A stretch of DNA of 64,000 bases, taken from NCBI GenBank assembly GCA_016935435.1, contig JAFGQZ010000026.1, positions 62,001 to 126,000 of the forward strand. The letters are read 5' to 3'. The position numbers were made by a program, and so were the translations under genes. Positions within the stretch are counted from its first letter, which is position 1. Each line of letters starts with the position of its first letter. The notes below the pieces were generated by a model, which saw only the letters and a list, made by a program, of their open reading frames with translations, ran no database searches and was not told where the DNA came from. Shown piece after piece: positions 25,942-34,736 of this stretch. Source of the DNA: Bacteroidales bacterium (GTDB lineage: Bacteria > Bacteroidota > Bacteroidia > Bacteroidales > UBA10428).

Positions 25942-28595
25942 ACGGTCTTATAAAACACGCTTGTATTGTTGGTGCATATCTGGCCTCACAAGTTTTCTTT
26001 GCAGGCATTCCGGCAAATGCACAGGAAACGCCCCTAAAACTAACTGCTACAGTTAATTTCAACAATGTTACCCTCGAATCGGCACTGAATACATTATCGT
26101 ACGATTACAACATTCAATTTTCCTACAGTTCAAGAAACATACCTGTCGATAAAAAAATTAATTATTCGGCACAAAACAAACCACTGGGGCAAATTATCAC
26201 GGATATCCTTGACCAGTCGGGCGTTCAGTTTGAAAATGTTAACGGCTACCTGGTACTAATGCCCAAAACAGTCGAGAATAATATGCCTGAATCAATAAAA
26301 CCCGAATATTATACCTTAAGCGGTATTGTCTCCGATTCGTCGAATTCCGAATTTCTGATAGGGGCATCGGTTTACATAAAAGAAACCGGCATTGGAACAC
26401 TAAGCAACAACTATGGTTTTTTCTCATTAAAACTTCCCGCAGGAATTTACACCATTGAATCGTCGTACCTTGGTTATTCTATCGAAAGCAGGCAAATTGA
26501 GCTAAACCGTAACATAAAATGGAATTTAAAACTGGTACCGGTAAATTCGCTGGTGCAGGAAATTATAATATTTTCCGAAAATAAAAAAGAAACCATTTTT
26601 AACTCCTTTGCCGCCCAATTTAATGTTAAAGCAATAGAAGTAAAACAACAAACGGCTGCTTTGGGTGAAACCGATATGCTGAAATCGCTCGATAATTTGC
26701 CGGGGATTTCTTTCCAGGGCGATGGATCGAGTTATTTCTCGGTTCGCGGCGGCAACCGCGATCAGAACCTCATTTTGCTCGACGAGGCTACCATTTATAA
26801 CCCTTCGCATTTGTTGGGCTTTTTTACCCCTATTATTCCGGAGGCAGTGAAAAATACCGAAATTTACAAAGCCGATTTTCCAATACAATACGGAGGCAGG
26901 TTATCGTCGGTTATAGATATAAGGACCCGCGACGGAAACATGCAGGAATTTTCCGGAAATTTTAGTACCGGACTTATATCAACCAGGGCCAGTTTTGAAG
27001 GCCCGATAAAGAAAGATGCCAGCTCGTATTTTTTTTCTTTACGCCGATCGCATTATGGTTTCTTTGTAAAAAAAATTGTTCCTTCTATCGAGGATTTGTA
27101 TTTCAGGGACTTTACATCAAAATTCAATATTAAGGCAGGAAAAAACGACCGATTGTTCCTGACATTGTTTTCTGGGAAAGATGTTTTTATTAAAAAACCA
27201 GAAGGCCCCAGAAATGGGCTGATATGGAAGAACAATTCCCTTACCCTGAGGTGGAACCATATTTTCGGCAACAACTTATTTTTAAACACAACCTTTTACA
27301 CAAGCCGCTACGACTACTCTTTGTATATTAATTACGACAACAAAACTGCCTGGAACTCCCATATATCAAGTAATAACCTAAAATCGGAATTTAGCTGGTA
27401 TATTAACCCCTCAAACAAAATAAAATATGGTATAAACCTGGGTGGCTATTTCTTTAACCCGGGAAATATAAACTCAAAATATTTTCCGGCCGATATGCGT
27501 ATTTCTAAAATGAATTCGGCAGAAGTGGTAATTTATGCCGGGAACGAACAGGAAATTACTCCATGGTTTAAACTGAATTATGGTATCAGGGCTTCGAGGT
27601 GGAGTGATATTGGCGAGTCGTTTATTATCGGTTACGACAATAATTTTACACCTGTTGATACCCTTATTTATCGAAAAGGTGAACGGTTCTACAGCAAAAG
27701 GTTTGTCGAGCCCAGGGTGTCTGTATCGCTCAAAACCGGCGAATATCAATCGATAAAAGCATCATACAATAGAAATATTCAAAATATCAATTTAATAAAC
27801 AACAGTATCAGTCCGTTTAATACGCTTGAAGTATGGCTGCCTTCGGGCCCAAACATTAAACCACAAAAGGCCGAAATATTAAATTTAGGCTACATGTTAG
27901 CATGGCCGTATAAATCCCTCGAACTATCGGCCGATATTTTCTATAAAAAAATGTACAATCAGATTGGCTATGCCTATCATGCCGAAATGCTTTTAAACCC
28001 ATTTCTGGAGGGAGAACTCAGGCAGGGAAACGGCACTTGTTGGGGGTTCGAATTTTTATTCAGGAAAACTCTTGGTAAACTAACATGGCATGTTGCGTAT
28101 GCATACAATAAAAGTTTTCTGACAATCGACGGATTAAATGGCGGAAAAAAGTTTCCTTCGCATTACAACAAACCTGTTGATATTTCTTTGATGGCCGATT
28201 ACAGGCTCAAGCCGAGGTGGACAATAAACATGAATTATGTATATGCTTCGGGTATGGCCATTACCGTTCCTGATGGGTTCTATTACTACAGAGGGGCACA
28301 GGTGCCTTATTATTCCGGCCATAATAATGGCAGGTTGCCAGGTTACCATAGGTTCGATTTAGGGTCGGTTTGGCAACTCAATAAAAAACAGGGCCAATAC
28401 GAACATTACCTTACCCTTAACCTTTTTAATTTCTTTGCAGATAAAAACTTCGCCTTTCTTAACTTCAGCAAAACTATTGGCAACGATGGCAAATTTTACA
28501 TTCCGGCCGATAAAGAAAACACTGTTTACCAGGTGCCGACTTACAGGTATATATACTCGCTTGTGCCTTCGTTAACTTATAATTTAAAGTTTTAA
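25935..28595 (+). CDS. TonB-dependent receptor with STN signalling domain
   Basis: 886 residues. After a signal peptide come the STN (secretin/TonB short N-terminal) domain at about 36-85 (ATVNFNNVTLESALNTLSYDYNIQFSYSS), a carboxypeptidase-regulatory-like beta domain at about 115-195 (YTLSGIVSDSSNSEFLIGASVYIKETGIGT), the plug (about 215-320, LDNLPGISFQGDGSSYFSVRGGNRDQNLILLDEA) and an outer-membrane barrel to the terminal Phe (SLTYNLKF). Such receptors import large or scarce substrates with TonB energy; the STN domain passes the signal to FecR. No SusD homologue follows, and DUF4249 takes that place. The substrate is unknown. Confidence 0.93.
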   Translation: MLNGLIKHACIVGAYLASQVFFAGIPANAQETPLKLTATVNFNNVTLESALNTLSYDYNIQFSYSSRNIPVDKKINYSAQNKPLGQIITDILDQSGVQFENVNGYLVLMPKTVENNMPESIKPEYYTLSGIVSDSSNSEFLIGASVYIKETGIGTLSNNYGFFSLKLPAGIYTIESSYLGYSIESRQIELNRNIKWNLKLVPVNSLVQEIIIFSENKKETIFNSFAAQFNVKAIEVKQQTAALGETDMLKSLDNLPGISFQGDGSSYFSVRGGNRDQNLILLDEATIYNPSHLLGFFTPIIPEAVKNTEIYKADFPIQYGGRLSSVIDIRTRDGNMQEFSGNFSTGLISTRASFEGPIKKDASSYFFSLRRSHYGFFVKKIVPSIEDLYFRDFTSKFNIKAGKNDRLFLTLFSGKDVFIKKPEGPRNGLIWKNNSLTLRWNHIFGNNLFLNTTFYTSRYDYSLYINYDNKTAWNSHISSNNLKSEFSWYINPSNKIKYGINLGGYFFNPGNINSKYFPADMRISKMNSAEVVIYAGNEQEITPWFKLNYGIRASRWSDIGESFIIGYDNNFTPVDTLIYRKGERFYSKRFVEPRVSVSLKTGEYQSIKASYNRNIQNINLINNSISPFNTLEVWLPSGPNIKPQKAEILNLGYMLAWPYKSLELSADIFYKKMYNQIGYAYHAEMLLNPFLEGELRQGNGTCWGFEFLFRKTLGKLTWHVAYAYNKSFLTIDGLNGGKKFPSHYNKPVDISLMADYRLKPRWTINMNYVYASGMAITVPDGFYYYRGAQVPYYSGHNNGRLPGYHRFDLGSVWQLNKKQGQYEHYLTLNLFNFFADKNFAFLNFSKTIGNDGKFYIPADKENTVYQVPTYRYIYSLVPSLTYNLKF

Positions 28596-29410
28596 TGAAA
28601 AAGACATTTTTATACCGGATAATAACTTTAGCAGCAATTTTAGTTTTTGCAGCCTGCGAAGAGCAAACCTCATGGATTGTTCAAGCACCAGACAGGTTTA
28701 TTGTTGCCGATTGTATTATTACCAACGAACTAAAATATCACGAACTAAAATTATATTATTCCGGCGACAGCCTTAACTATAAGCCCGAGAGCGTTACAGG
28801 CGCAACAATAGGCATTAGTTACGGCACAAACCAAATAGAATTTACCGAAAAGCCCGGAGAGCCCGGAATTTATATTTCCAATGAAGTTTTCATGGCCACT
28901 GCAGGAAATATTTATTCGCTCCATATTAGTGCCGGCAATATTTCCGGAACTGCTTATGCAACAATGACTGCAATAAACCCTATGGAACCGGCTGAAATTA
29001 TTGAAACAGACTCGCTATATCGGTTTGTATATTTCGAAAGTTCACAGCCTTCGATGACAGATGTATTTTACGACTGGTCGTCATCGCCCGGCTATTGCAG
29101 CATTTATGGTGCATGCTCGGCATCGGAAACATTTTATACGCTCAACAATATTGATATAAACAAAATATTCGCCCCCGACAAACAGGAAATTCTTTTTCCA
29201 CGGGGCACGCAAATCATTCGCCGGAAATATTCGTTAAGCGATGAACACCAGAAATTCTTAAGATCTCTATTGATGGAAACCGAATGGCGGGGCGGTGTGT
29301 TCGATGTGGAACAGGGCAATGTGCCGACAAATTTTTCAGGCGAAATACGTGGCTGGTTTGCCGCATGCATGGTGCTTACCGATACTGTAAATTTTAATTA
29401 TTCATTCTGA
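28595..29410 (+). CDS. DUF4249 family lipoprotein
   Basis: 271 residues with a lipoprotein signal (LAAILVFAACEE), so lipidated. The body fits DUF4249, beta-rich proteins found directly after TonB receptors in Bacteroidota (FIVADCIITNELKYHELKLYYS, VTGATIGISYGTNQIEFTEKPGEPGIY). These are probably surface partners of the receptor in place of SusD; this is inference from gene order. The start shares its A with the receptor's stop codon (TAATG arrangement), so translation is coupled. Confidence 0.85.
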   Translation: MKKTFLYRIITLAAILVFAACEEQTSWIVQAPDRFIVADCIITNELKYHELKLYYSGDSLNYKPESVTGATIGISYGTNQIEFTEKPGEPGIYISNEVFMATAGNIYSLHISAGNISGTAYATMTAINPMEPAEIIETDSLYRFVYFESSQPSMTDVFYDWSSSPGYCSIYGACSASETFYTLNNIDINKIFAPDKQEILFPRGTQIIRRKYSLSDEHQKFLRSLLMETEWRGGVFDVEQGNVPTNFSGEIRGWFAACMVLTDTVNFNYSF

Positions 29411-29436
29411 TAAAAATTAACTATATCCATATAAAT

Positions 29437-30048
29437 ATGACTCGATTTATGAACCCCGCATTTTTAACGGCAATAGCCTGCCTTTTATTTGTACAGTGCA
29501 ATAGAGATGAAGAAGGCCAGGTTAACTTTATTAAAGCTGGGGAGGTTTCAGGTAAAAAACTGTTTAACTTCAATGAAAGCTTTTCAATCGAAGAACCGGT
29601 TGAGTTTGAATATTCCTATTCTTATTTCGCATCGGTTCCACTAAATATTGATGAAAACAACGATTTTGATATTCGGTTGATTATGGGATGCAATACCTAT
29701 GATGGAGCCGATATAATCAGGCATTTTCAGATTATCGACAACGGCAACAACTTTGAAATAGCTGTTGATACCAACATAATTATAGTTAATGAAACCGATA
29801 CGATAATTCAAACAAAACTCTTTGGCTTTTCTGATATAATATCGCATAACGAGAATTGGTCGCCAGGTTATTCCTTTATCTCGGTTTATTATAATTGCCC
29901 TCCTGTATATTATAACATAAACCCTCTTGTTACAAATAAATATATTGGTGTCAGAAAAAAAACTAATGCAGGATACCGGTATGGCTGGCTTAATGTTAAG
30001 GTTATAGATCTGAAGCAAATAATAGTAGAACAGAGTTGCTTCAATTGA
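29437..30048 (+). CDS. Lipoprotein of unknown function
   Basis: 203 residues (or 199 from the next ATG). The N-terminus PAFLTAIACLLFVQCNRDEE is a lipoprotein-like signal with Cys at about residue 21; Gln at -1 is atypical, so lipidation is likely but not certain. The rest is acidic and asparagine-rich (LNIDENNDFDIRLIMGC, NYNCPPVYYNI-like stretches) with no recognised domain. Lies 26 bases after the DUF4249 gene in the signalling operon, so it is probably another surface-exposed partner of the receptor. Confidence 0.7.
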   Translation: MTRFMNPAFLTAIACLLFVQCNRDEEGQVNFIKAGEVSGKKLFNFNESFSIEEPVEFEYSYSYFASVPLNIDENNDFDIRLIMGCNTYDGADIIRHFQIIDNGNNFEIAVDTNIIIVNETDTIIQTKLFGFSDIISHNENWSPGYSFISVYYNCPPVYYNINPLVTNKYIGVRKKTNAGYRYGWLNVKVIDLKQIIVEQSCFN

Positions 30049-30159
30049 CCATTTTTTGCTGCTTTTACAATTTTTTTTAAATTCCTGTCAGGGTAAGAAA
30101 CATTTCTTGTGTGATAGTATTGAAAACAGTTCGAAACATAACTTTTAAACAATACAATT

Positions 30160-31311
30160 ATGAAAACAAGAAACTTTTTCTTAGCAATTTTTGCCTCATC
30201 GGCCTTGTTCTTTTCATCCTGCGAAGAAAACGCCGAACCAAAAGCAAGATATGGTATCCTGCCCGAAACTTTTAAGGTCGATATCCCAAACTCGTTGAGC
30301 AATACTTCATTTAAGCAGGGTTTAAAAAGTATAGAAAGCGATACTTTCAGCGGCAGCGATATTTATCGGCACCTGAACACGTTTATTGCTGTTGGCGAAG
30401 GTGCTGCCGATATTGTAGAAGCAGTAATCTGGGCTATATCAGCTTATCATATCGAAGATGTTATATTTTTAAGCTATACCAGCGACGAAGACAACAGGGT
30501 TAAGAACCTTGAGGTTTTTAAAGAACCGGAGTTTGCCGGCAAAACATGGCAATACCAGCTCACCATTACCGATGCAGGGTCGGAAACCAACGCCGATGGC
30601 GGAATAGGCATGCAGGTATTCTGGAGCAAAAACCCTGTTAGGGGCATTGCTTTAATAAAACCTGTAAACCTTAACAGAAAGGACAATTCCATAGAATCGC
30701 AGGCTATGTTTAGCATTGAATATTCTGAAGAAGGGATTGGCGATTACGAAAGCTATATGATTGTTTCAATTGCCGATCTGCCCCTGAGCAGAATCTTTGA
30801 CCGGCGTTTTGAAATGGAAAGCCTGAAAATGTTTGTCGGCAAAAATGGCAATATAGTAGATGTTTACGGAAACTCGAACCACCCAAATGCCCAATTTAAT
30901 TATAACGATGAAAAAACCGTTGGTTTTAACTGGGCATTTGTGGCATCGGGAAATACCAAATCAGATATCGCAGTAGCCGAGGTTGGCTTGCCGGCAAGCA
31001 ATGCCGATATAACAAGCCGTACAGCCATTCTCGCAGACAATTCGATAAAGAAAGTGCTTACCCGCGAAATGACAAATTATATTGTTGAAGAGTATGCAAA
31101 GCAAGGTATTACCCTTATTCCCGATGAAGTTTCGGTATTCATAACCCCTTACCTGAAAGATGCCGATGCACCGGGCTATTTTAACTCAAATGGTTTTATA
31201 CAGGGCGGAACTGCCCCAGACAACAATTATAGCGAACTTGAAACAAACATTCAATCGCTGGTTCCTTATAATCCTTCAGAAATAAGCAATATGGTTATCA
31301 GTTTTAAGTAG
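30160..31311 (+). CDS. Lipoprotein of unknown function, last gene of the receptor operon
   Basis: 383 residues. The signal and lipobox (FASSALFFSSCEEN) give lipidation at about Cys21. The mature part has no domain I recognise. A region around residues 115-215 reads like a beta-sandwich carrying a measured-effect pattern (YQLTITDAGSETNADGGIGMQVFW), and an unusual hydrophobic helix near 75-95 (GEGAADIVEAVIWAISAYHI) stands out in a secreted protein. It lies 111 bases after the previous gene and is followed by a strong terminator, so it closes the sigma/FecR/receptor operon. Confidence 0.72.
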   Translation: MKTRNFFLAIFASSALFFSSCEENAEPKARYGILPETFKVDIPNSLSNTSFKQGLKSIESDTFSGSDIYRHLNTFIAVGEGAADIVEAVIWAISAYHIEDVIFLSYTSDEDNRVKNLEVFKEPEFAGKTWQYQLTITDAGSETNADGGIGMQVFWSKNPVRGIALIKPVNLNRKDNSIESQAMFSIEYSEEGIGDYESYMIVSIADLPLSRIFDRRFEMESLKMFVGKNGNIVDVYGNSNHPNAQFNYNDEKTVGFNWAFVASGNTKSDIAVAEVGLPASNADITSRTAILADNSIKKVLTREMTNYIVEEYAKQGITLIPDEVSVFITPYLKDADAPGYFNSNGFIQGGTAPDNNYSELETNIQSLVPYNPSEISNMVISFK

Positions 31312-31334
31312 TACCTATTCTAACCTTAAAGCAA

Positions 31335-31363
31335 AACCGCAGGGCAACCTGCGGTTTTTTTTT
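31335..31363 (+). terminator. Rho-independent terminator of the ECF/FecR/TonB operon
   Basis: A perfect 9-bp stem, AACCGCAGG with loop GCAA and CCTGCGGTT, followed by nine T residues. It sits 23 bases after the last lipoprotein gene on the same strand. Confidence 0.9.
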
Positions 31364-31405
31364 GCGGAATGACTTTTGTTAGTGTTTTTTTATATTAAAA
31401 CCCAT

Positions 31406-31413
31406 TAAATTTG
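31406..31413 (+). promoter_or_regulatory. Candidate -7 promoter element ahead of the structured leader
   Basis: TAAATTTG matches TAnnTTTG. The expected transcription start is about 31417-31420, immediately before the base-paired region that begins at 31421. No convincing -33 TTG at 19-21 bases. Confidence 0.4.
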
Positions 31414-31420
31414 CAGCATA

Positions 31421-31489
31421 GCATCAAGAATTCCGGTTAACACCGGGATACCAACCGGGTTTCGAACACCAACGGTGGTAAAGTGATGC
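31421..31489 (+). ncRNA. Candidate structured RNA or 5' leader (three-way junction)
   Basis: Three helices can be drawn by eye in 69 bases. P1 pairs GCATCA (31421-31426) with TGATGC (31484-31489). P2 pairs CCGGTT (31433-31438) with AACCGG (31453-31458) around a 14-base loop. P3 is CACC-AAC-GGTG (31467-31477). The stretch is richer in G and C than the flanking AT-rich spacer and begins right where transcription is predicted to start, some 178 bases ahead of the small downstream gene. I do not recognise it as a known riboswitch; covariation evidence is missing. Confidence 0.3.
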
Positions 31490-31597
31490 GGGCCGTCTGG
31501 TCAAAAAATGTTCGGAATTTTTATCCAGGAACAGACACCCCACTCGCTACTTGATGTAAAAAGTTTGCCGAATATGTATCGTTTAACTTTTTGCATT

Positions 31598-31858
31598 ATG
31601 GAACAAAACATTTTAAAACTCGGACTAATAAACGGATTAACCGAAGACTCGAGAAAAGAAATCTGCTGGCAGAACAAAATTTTAAAAGAAAATGCCGGCG
31701 CAGTTTTCGAAATCGACGAAGTAACCAAAAACTCTGTGCAGGTTTCAGTAAAAAACCTTAATGGGAAACGATGGGGCAAATACGATTTGCTTGTGCAGGC
31801 ATACCAGGTTTTCTCTGTCAACCTGCCATCGGGATACAGGCTTTTAATAAGGCTTTAG
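31598..31858 (+). CDS. Small protein of unknown function
   Basis: 86 residues from ATG 31598 (MEQNILKLGL); the track's longer start at 31508 adds a segment rich in Cys, Pro and His that does not look like coding sequence. The product, with runs such as EDSRKEICWQNKILKEN and SVQVSVKNLNGKRWGKYDLLVQAY, looks like a compact alpha/beta domain. No family recognised. It is preceded by the possible structured leader and convergent with the proline dehydrogenase-family gene, whose stop lies 8 bases away. Confidence 0.5.
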   Translation: MEQNILKLGLINGLTEDSRKEICWQNKILKENAGAVFEIDEVTKNSVQVSVKNLNGKRWGKYDLLVQAYQVFSVNLPSGYRLLIRL

Positions 31859-31865
31859 CATTTTT

Positions 31866-32780
31866 TTAACCCCTGAAAATTAAGGCTTTCAAAATGTGTG
31901 TTATCATGCGGGGGTTTTCTTTTAGCCGTCGTGTGGAATAACCAAACCAGTGCGTGCCATAAGGTACATAAACACGCATGGCATGTCCTTTATCAACAAT
32001 AGTTTTTCTCAAATCGGGCCTTACCCCGTATAGCATTTGAAATTCGTACCTGTCTTTGGCTAATTTATATTGCGAAATAATATGGTTAGCTGCCGTAATA
32101 AGTTTTTTGTCGTGCGTTGCAATGGAACAATAAAAATTATTCGCGGCCATGTAGGTAAGGCAACGGACATAATTCTTGTTGACATCCTGTTTCTTTTGAT
32201 AAGCAATTTGTTGGGGTTCAATATAAATACCTTTGCAAATTCTGACATTAATTGGGCTTTCGGCATTGTTTATCTTCGAGAGGCGCTCCAGGTCGCGGAT
32301 GGTGCGGTGCAAATAGGCTTGCAGAACAAACGACACAGTTTTTGGAAATTCACGGTACAAGCGTTCGAATATGTCCAGTTCGTTGTCGGTGCAGGTGGAG
32401 TCTTCCATATCAAGACAGATTGAAATATTGCTGTCGTGGGCAAATTTTACAACCTCGCGTATATGGCCGAAACAAAAATCTTTATCGATTAACAGCCCAA
32501 ACATCGATGGTTTTAACGACAGTGTTGCCTTTAGGTTATTGGAATGTATGGCTTCGATGGTTTTTATATAACCTTCTTTATATTCAAGGGCTTCCTGTGT
32601 TTTACGAATGTATTCGCCCAGCACATCGATGGTGGCCGTTATTCCCCCGCTGTTCAATTGCCTGGTAACCCTTACAGCATCATCCAATGTTTTTCCGGCA
32701 ATGTATTTTTTAGAGAATATCCAAACAAGTTTTTCCGGCATAACCGACACAATTTTGGCTATTATTTTATTTATGAACAT
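31866..32780 (-). CDS. Proline dehydrogenase family protein
   Basis: 304 residues. TIM-barrel proline dehydrogenase motifs include GGITATIDVLGEYIRK near 45-60, ISICLDMEDS (flavin/substrate strand), FVLQAYLHRTIRDLERL (FAD-contacting region), INVRICKGIYIEP, CSIATHDKKLI and RYEFQMLYGVRPDLRK, with RVYVPYGTHWFGYSTRRLKE at the end (the paired Arg residues bind proline carboxylate). It oxidises proline to pyrroline-5-carboxylate with FAD, feeding PruA encoded at 9.6 kb. The pair is split in this genome segment rather than fused as PutA. Confidence 0.9.
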   Translation of the reverse strand: MFINKIIAKIVSVMPEKLVWIFSKKYIAGKTLDDAVRVTRQLNSGGITATIDVLGEYIRKTQEALEYKEGYIKTIEAIHSNNLKATLSLKPSMFGLLIDKDFCFGHIREVVKFAHDSNISICLDMEDSTCTDNELDIFERLYREFPKTVSFVLQAYLHRTIRDLERLSKINNAESPINVRICKGIYIEPQQIAYQKKQDVNKNYVRCLTYMAANNFYCSIATHDKKLITAANHIISQYKLAKDRYEFQMLYGVRPDLRKTIVDKGHAMRVYVPYGTHWFGYSTRRLKENPRMITHILKALIFRG

Positions 32781-33281
32781 TGAAATATGGTTTTATCAGT
32801 TCTTTATATTGTTTTCAGAAAGATATTTTATGCCCTTGCTGAAAAACAGGACAATTGTCAGACACTGATAAAAGTCTTGATTGGCACCGGCGAAAACCCC
32901 GAAAAAAAAGATGGTGGGAGGTTTAAAGTTTAAAGTTCAAGGTTTAAAGTTTAAAGTTCAAAGTTCAAGGTTTAAAGTTCAAGGTTCAAGGTTTAAAGTT
33001 CAAGGTTTGTGCTTCTAGTGAAAAGTTATTGTTGATTTGAAGTGTATCAATCAAAGGTCGTTTAGTTAGCAAGTCAAGCCTGTGCGCACCCTTTGCTTCC
33101 CTAAAGGAACAACGCGCGGAGGTTCCCCTTCAGGGGTTTATGGGGTGAGCGAAAGCGTTATTTTTTAAGTGCAATTTCATTGGTATATCAATTGTTATTT
33201 TTCTTCATTCCCTTCATTTCTTTCACTCATGCTTCATTCCCCACAACATTTTATATTTTCGAGCAGACAAACAATTAGCCC
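32781..33281. other. Intergenic region without a gene, rich in short repeats
   Basis: About 500 bases between two minus-strand genes with no credible ORF. It holds the heptamer array at 32921-33004, a short hairpin CCCC-TTCA-GGGG at 33125-33136 inside a more GC-rich patch, and a pyrimidine-rich block (ttcattcccttcatttctttc) at about 33203-33239. The last block is the reverse complement type of the purine repeat at 14.45 kb. Confidence 0.7.
32921..33004. repeat. Tandem heptamer array, 12 units of GTTYAAR
   Basis: Exactly 84 bases divide into 12 consecutive heptamers, each GTTTAAA, GTTCAAG or (once) GTTCAAA, in perfect register. Variation is confined to positions 4 and 7, changing together in nearly all units. 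No coding role; frames are not maintained in any protein. Confidence 0.9.
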
Positions 33282-34595
33282 TTAATTGGTTGTAAACGAT
33301 GTTATTCCAATAGGTTTATGGTACAGTTCGCCCAGGGGTTTATAATAGACAATGGCAACATAATTGTTTATGGTCTGGTAAAAATCGCCTTCAGTGATAT
33401 CGGTTGTAAACTCTGGTATGTTATATTCTTTCATTATATACCGGTAATTGTACAAACCTTGCTTGAGCAGCAATTGTTTCGAGTACGATCCGGTTTGCGG
33501 GTCAAACTCCATATAGTTATTGCTTTGTTCCCAGTTTGTAAATGCGCCATCGATATAAATATCGGCCGGGAAAGGGTAGCCGGTTTCAAGTGTAAAATGC
33601 ACATAAACATAATCGGCATCAATAATGTCGTCATCGTCGGTATCGCTGTTGTCGATATAAAAAATGCCGTTCAAATCTTCGCGTGTAAAATACTGTTTAT
33701 CGCCCCTCGTTTGATCGGGTTTTAAGAAAACATGGTAATAGGGGGGCTGGTATTCAATATAATTAATCCTTTCGGAATAATGCTTCAACGATTTGGTATC
33801 GAAAATCCTGAATTCGTTGCGACCGTTAAAAACAATTTGTCCCGGTGAATTAAAAACAATTAGCCCGGTATGGTTAACAGAATAGCTCGAAAAGGTTTTT
33901 ATGGTGTTCCAGTTATTGTTCTGAAAAACCGAAAGTATAATGTTTCCGCTTAAATCGTTAGCTGTAAGCCGCATCGGGTCGATGTCAGCTGTTAGTTCCT
34001 GGTAATACTGCGATAGTTTCGACTGGTACTTGTCGGATTGCAGCTGAACATTTACCCAATCATTATAAACAACAAAACGCTGAACAAGCAGGGTGTCGGT
34101 TAATTCATCGTTTTTAAATATGCGCAAAACATAATTGCCGCCCTGTGTAACCGAAAAATCGCTGTTTGGTATGGTTAGCCTGTAGTGCACATAATCAACC
34201 GTGGTATTAATTGAGTTCGAGTTGGCAGAAAAACTATTATATAAAAAACCTTCGGTGTAATCCATCGGGTCAATGTCAACCGGCTCCCAGTTATAGTCGC
34301 ATAATTCAACAGAATAATACAAGTCGGGTGAAGCGCTTGAAAATACATCGAAGCGAAGTTCAAGAAAATCGTTGCTGTTTAGTTCTAAAAAAGGCCCCGA
34401 CAAAGGGAAGCCCTGCCTGAAAAACTGCACTGAACCAACAAATTCGGGGTTAAAACTGTTTTTTGCCTGTGCATTAAGTGTTTGCAGTGTTACTATGCAA
34501 AGAAACGCCCAAAAACACATACAGACACCGGTAGTGATTTTTTTACCAAAAGAGTTGCACAAATATTGAGGTTTTAGTTGTAAATTATAATTCAT
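33282..34595 (-). CDS. Type IX secretion system plug protein (DUF5103)
   Basis: 437 residues with an N-terminal hydrophobic signal ending near TLQTLNAQA. The region from about residue 50 matches the DUF5103/T9SS plug family: GSVQFFRQGFPLSGPFLELNSNDFLELRFDVFSS, YYSVELCDYNWEPVDIDPMDYTEGF and YVLRIFKNDELTDTLLVQRFVVY. The C-terminal third (YVHFTLETGYPFPADIYIDGAFTNW) has a carbohydrate-binding-like sandwich feel. In Flavobacterium johnsoniae the plug closes the periplasmic end of the SprA translocon when it is not bound by cargo. T9SS genes are scattered in Bacteroidota genomes, so its isolation is normal. The chitinase in this window has a T9SS-type C-terminus and could be a client. Confidence 0.85.
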   Translation of the reverse strand: MNYNLQLKPQYLCNSFGKKITTGVCMCFWAFLCIVTLQTLNAQAKNSFNPEFVGSVQFFRQGFPLSGPFLELNSNDFLELRFDVFSSASPDLYYSVELCDYNWEPVDIDPMDYTEGFLYNSFSANSNSINTTVDYVHYRLTIPNSDFSVTQGGNYVLRIFKNDELTDTLLVQRFVVYNDWVNVQLQSDKYQSKLSQYYQELTADIDPMRLTANDLSGNIILSVFQNNNWNTIKTFSSYSVNHTGLIVFNSPGQIVFNGRNEFRIFDTKSLKHYSERINYIEYQPPYYHVFLKPDQTRGDKQYFTREDLNGIFYIDNSDTDDDDIIDADYVYVHFTLETGYPFPADIYIDGAFTNWEQSNNYMEFDPQTGSYSKQLLLKQGLYNYRYIMKEYNIPEFTTDITEGDFYQTINNYVAIVYYKPLGELYHKPIGITSFTTN

Positions 34596-34682
34596 AAAAA
34601 TAAGAATTAGCAGAATTGGTTAACATGAAAAACAAAAAAAGAAAATGTCTGTTATTTAATTAACAAAACAAACACTAAATAA

Positions 34683-34712
34683 TTGTTTGCGTATTAAAAA
34701 TCTTTAATTTTG
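34683..34712 (+). promoter_or_regulatory. Bacteroidota-type promoter of the nqr operon
   Basis: TTG at 34683-34685, a 19-base spacer, then TAATTTTG at 34705-34712: an exact fit to the TTG-N19-21-TAnnTTTG consensus. Transcription should start near 34718, about 19 bases before the nqrA ATG. Confidence 0.65.
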
Positions 34713-34736
34713 TGCCCTCTAAAGCAAAGCAAAAGC

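Noticed and set aside
31450-31490. tRNA-like T-arm sequence gggtttcgaacacc
   Set aside because: The surrounding bases do not fold as a cloverleaf: no anticodon arm or correct spacing to an acceptor stem. Kept only as a candidate structured leader.
31501-31821. Minus-strand ORF of 106 residues opposite the small unknown gene
   Set aside because: Rich in Ser, Cys and Phe with no domain pattern. The plus-strand reading gives a more protein-like composition from ATG 31598, so I treat this as its shadow.
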